15,179 nucleotides of DNA, from NCBI GenBank assembly GCA_020633555.1, contig JACKDL010000060.1:1-15179 (forward strand). Reading direction: 5' to 3'. A program made the position numbers and the translations under genes. The notes beneath the pieces were generated by a model. That model was not told the origin of the DNA and ran no database searches. It worked only from the letters and a program-made list of their open reading frames with translations. This stretch comes from Myxococcales bacterium. GTDB taxonomy: Bacteria; Myxococcota_A; Bradymonadia; UBA7976; UBA1532. Below, one piece after another: positions 13,425 to 15,179 of the stretch (its first letter is position 1; every line of letters starts with the position of its first letter).

Positions 13425-14168
13425 ATGCGAGTGACCTGCCGTGAGTGCGCCGGGGCCGTGGATCTGGACGGCCTGAAGCCCGTGGAGGGCGGGTTCGGCT
13501 TCGATTGCCCCCACTGCGCCGCCGTGAACGTGCTGGCGCCGGTGGCCGCCGAGCCCTCGCCGGAGGCCAGAACGGCCTCGCCGGCCGCCCCACCCGAGCC
13601 CGCGAGGGCGTCCGAGCCCGTCCCGGCCGAGCCCCCAGCCGCGCCTGAGCCCGATCGGGCCGAGCCGCTGCCGCCCGGCATGACCGAGTGCCCGAAGTGC
13701 GCCCACCGCCAGTACGACGACGACGCCTGCCACCGCTGCGGGCTGGACTTCGCCCGCTACCGGGCCGGGCAGGCCCGCGGGCTGTTGGATCCGCTGGCCG
13801 GGCACCCCCTGGCCGACACCCTGCGTCGCCGCTGGGCCGAGCTGTCGCAGCGGCTGGATGATGAGCAGGGCCACCGCGACTTCATCGGCCTGTGCGCCGA
13901 GCACAAGCTGCTGGAGTACGCCGGCCAGTGCTACCGGAAGGCCGCGGCCGGGCGCCCCGAGGATCCGCGGATCACCGCCTACCGCGAGAAGGTGATCCAG
14001 GCAGCGCTGGTGCGGGTGGGCCGGCTGGAGGCGCGGGCCCAGCGCGTGGTGAGCAACCGGCTCAGGGGCATGCTGGTGGTGGGGGTGGTGGCCTTCATCT
14101 TCCTGGCGTTCGCCGTGGGGTTGTGGCTGCTGTCGCGCTACCAGACGCAGTGGCAAGCGGCCGGGTGA
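13425..14168 (+). CDS. Two-zinc-ribbon protein with a C-terminal membrane anchor
   Basis: 247 residues, function unknown. The N-terminus is a zinc ribbon of the kind seen in MJ0042-type domains: C5-RE-C8 and C28-PH-C31. A Pro/Ala/Glu-rich linker (about 40-84) follows. A second ribbon has C89-PK-C92 and C102-HR-C105, then LDFARYR. The region about 120-205 is helical, with a TPR-like look (AEHKLLEYAGQCYRKAAAGRPED). A single hydrophobic helix (about 215-236) is followed by a short tail. With no signal peptide and the helix at the end, the ribbons should face the cytoplasm. The ATG at 13425 is preferred over the longer open frame because the first ribbon starts here and a promoter lies directly upstream. 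It is followed 58 bases later by the MglA-like gene. Tail-anchored zinc-ribbon proteins of this kind are, in my experience, frequent in Myxococcota genomes. Confidence 0.8.
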   Translation: MRVTCRECAGAVDLDGLKPVEGGFGFDCPHCAAVNVLAPVAAEPSPEARTASPAAPPEPARASEPVPAEPPAAPEPDRAEPLPPGMTECPKCAHRQYDDDACHRCGLDFARYRAGQARGLLDPLAGHPLADTLRRRWAELSQRLDDEQGHRDFIGLCAEHKLLEYAGQCYRKAAAGRPEDPRITAYREKVIQAALVRVGRLEARAQRVVSNRLRGMLVVGVVAFIFLAFAVGLWLLSRYQTQWQAAG

Positions 14169-14193
14169 CAGCGCGCCCCGGGCCTGTGATATC
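14165..14193 (+). promoter_or_regulatory. Candidate promoter of the MglA-like gene
   Basis: GTGACA (14165-14170), a 17-base spacer and GATATC (14188-14193), the latter preceded by TGT. The -35 box overlaps the stop codon of the zinc-ribbon gene. Expected start near 14200 would leave a leader of about 27 bases containing GGGGAG. The GTG start is 11 bases after that ribosome site, a rather long spacing. Confidence 0.5.
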
Positions 14194-14226
14194 GTGCCCT
14201 GCCAACCGCGGGGAGCCGGCCGAACC

Positions 14227-14901
14227 GTGCAGATCAACCTGGCGCAGCGTGAGCTGACCCTGAAGCTCGTCTACTACGGGCCGGCGCTGAGCGGGAAGAC
14301 CACCAACCTGCGCGCCCTGCACGCGCTGGCCCCCCCGGCCGGCGTGGGCCGGCTCATGAACCTGGAGACCCGGGACGACCGCACCCTGTTCTTCGACCTG
14401 CTGCCCATGTTCGTGCGCACGGGCTCGGGGCTGAAGGTGAAGCTCAAGCTGTACACGGTGCCTGGCCAGGTCATCCACGAGAGCACTCGGCGGGTGGTGC
14501 TGCAGCAGGCGGACGGCGTGGTGTTCGTGGCCGACAGCCAGGTGGCCGAGACCGAGGCCAACCAGGAGGCCTTCGCCGGCCTGCGCCGCAACATGAAGGC
14601 CGTGGAGCTGCCGAAGGCCCTGCCGCTGGTGGTGCAGTTCAACAAGCGCGACCTGCCCGACATCCGCAGCGACCGTGAGCTGGCCCGCTTCGCCCGCCGC
14701 AGCGGCACCCGGGTGTACCCCGCGGTGGCCGTGCGCGGGGTCGGCGTGCGTGAGACCCTCGAGGGCCTGCTGGGGCAGGTGTTCGACGACCTGGTGGAGC
14801 GCCACGACCTGGCCAACATCCTGAAGGTGGACGGCCCCCGGTTCCTGCAGCAGGTCTTCGCAGGGTGGGGCCCCGCCGCCAACATCGGGGTGCTCCCGTG
14901 A
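14227..14901 (+). CDS. MglA-like small Ras-family GTPase
   Basis: 224 residues in the family of Myxococcus MglA, the GTPase that sets the leading pole for gliding and type IV pilus motility. Nucleotide-binding motifs are intact: P-loop G18-PALSGKT25, switch I LETRDDRTLFFDLLP, switch II LYTVPGQ (T78-V-P-G-Q82), and NKRD (139-142) for guanine. R52 and Q82 correspond to the arginine and glutamine that catalyse hydrolysis in Myxococcus MglA. Switch II reads TVPGQ, not DxxGQ, as in MglA. A20 replaces the glycine found in the P-loop of M. xanthus MglA (G21). It is about 30 residues longer at the C-terminus than MglA (195 residues). The GTG start is chosen because homology begins directly with VQINLAQREL. 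No MglB-type Roadblock gene is visible beside it. Its stop overlaps the next start as GTGA. The family is secure; a role in motility versus another polarity or signalling role is open. Confidence 0.92.
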   Translation: MQINLAQRELTLKLVYYGPALSGKTTNLRALHALAPPAGVGRLMNLETRDDRTLFFDLLPMFVRTGSGLKVKLKLYTVPGQVIHESTRRVVLQQADGVVFVADSQVAETEANQEAFAGLRRNMKAVELPKALPLVVQFNKRDLPDIRSDRELARFARRSGTRVYPAVAVRGVGVRETLEGLLGQVFDDLVERHDLANILKVDGPRFLQQVFAGWGPAANIGVLP

Positions 14902-15179
14902 TCCTCGAGACCCCCGTCCGCCTGCTCGAGGTGGTGGACCGCCAGGGGGTCACGGATCTGGCCCGGCGCTTCGTGGACGCCGAGGAGCTCGGCCTGCGCC
15001 TGTTCGACGCCGACGGGCAGGTGGTCATCGACCTGCCCCGGGACGCCGGGCTGTCCGCCTGGGTGTTTCGGTTCCCGGCCCCTCGCCGGCGCTTCACCGA
15101 CTTCGTGACCTCGCTGAAGACCACGCAGCTCGACCATGACGAGGTGTTGGTGCGCCACGACCCGGTGACCCACACCCGG
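14898..15179 (+). CDS. N-terminal fragment of an unidentified protein, possibly a PocR-like sensory domain (runs off the window edge)
   Basis: The first 94 residues are visible. The GTG start overlaps the TGA of the MglA-like gene (GTGA), which implies translational coupling and a shared task. The opening (ILETPVRLLEVVDRQGVTDLARRFVDAEELGLRLFDADGQVVID) looks like the beginning of a ligand-sensing domain of the PocR/GAF type. FVTSLKTTQLDHDEVLVRHDPVTHTR follows. Such domains often sit at the front of sensor histidine kinases or regulators, but no kinase motif lies inside the window. There is no signal peptide, so the N-terminus is cytoplasmic. It does not resemble MglB/Roadblock in the visible part. 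The domain name is a low-certainty guess; the gene itself is well supported by codon use and overlap. Confidence 0.65.
   Translation, partial: MILETPVRLLEVVDRQGVTDLARRFVDAEELGLRLFDADGQVVIDLPRDAGLSAWVFRFPAPRRRFTDFVTSLKTTQLDHDEVLVRHDPVTHTR

Noticed and set aside
14194..14226. An alternative upstream GTG start for the MglA-like gene (would begin MPCQPRGAGRT).
   Set aside because: It lies at the predicted -10 box, and the added residues do not match the family, which begins directly before the first beta strand.
1..15179. CRISPR arrays, tRNA or rRNA genes, insertion sequences, phage genes and composition shifts.
   Set aside because: Reading through the window showed no spaced direct repeats, no tRNA or rRNA-like segment, no transposase or integrase, and uniform codon use throughout.

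Overview
This is a very GC-rich, densely coded chromosomal window. Third codon positions are almost all G or C, gaps are short, and start/stop overlaps are frequent. An MglA-type gliding/polarity GTPase, a proline/alanine-rich zinc-ribbon membrane protein, a divergent ECF-like sigma factor and multidomain surface lipoproteins together suggest a Myxococcota (former Deltaproteobacteria) genome. This is inferred from gene content; no rRNA is present. I see no insertion sequence, phage gene, CRISPR array, tRNA or rRNA. The region reads as ordinary vertically inherited chromosome with several lineage-specific genes.

Layout. 1-389 (-): 5' end of thrS, which lacks the usual TGS domain. 537-1988 (-): a lipoprotein with a C-type-lectin-like domain. 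2301-3764 (+): glgA. 3777-4835 (-): murB, convergent with glgA across a hairpin that includes both stop codons. 4989-6688 (+): sigma factor and a membrane anti-sigma candidate, overlapping as ATGA. 6769-8855 (+): an LpoA-like lipoprotein and a YjbQ/UPF0047 protein, overlapping by one base. 8873-13320 (-), in order of transcription: a coiled-coil DUF2325 protein, a cardiolipin synthase coupled to it by a GTGA overlap, a DUF4261 protein and a degenerate SirB1/transglutaminase-like protein. 13425-15179 (+): a two-zinc-ribbon membrane protein, an MglA-like GTPase with its own promoter, and the start of a possible sensor protein coupled to the GTPase by a second GTGA overlap.

Regulation. Three genes (thrS, glgA, the LpoA-like gene) are preceded by nearly the same promoter, TTGA(C/A)C or TTGACG, then 17 bp, then TAGAC(T/G). 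This is probably the local housekeeping sigma consensus. The LpoA-like gene and the zinc-ribbon gene start only 6-7 bases after the -10 box, so their mRNAs are probably leaderless. Several gene ends carry strong GC hairpins without a T-run.

Themes. Much of the window concerns the envelope and cell surface: peptidoglycan (MurB, the LpoA-like lipoprotein), membrane phospholipid (cardiolipin synthase), a surface lectin lipoprotein and envelope-signal sensing (sigma/anti-sigma). The least explained parts are the DUF2325-cls pair, the anti-sigma candidate without zinc ligands, and the zinc-ribbon / MglA-like GTPase / sensor cluster.
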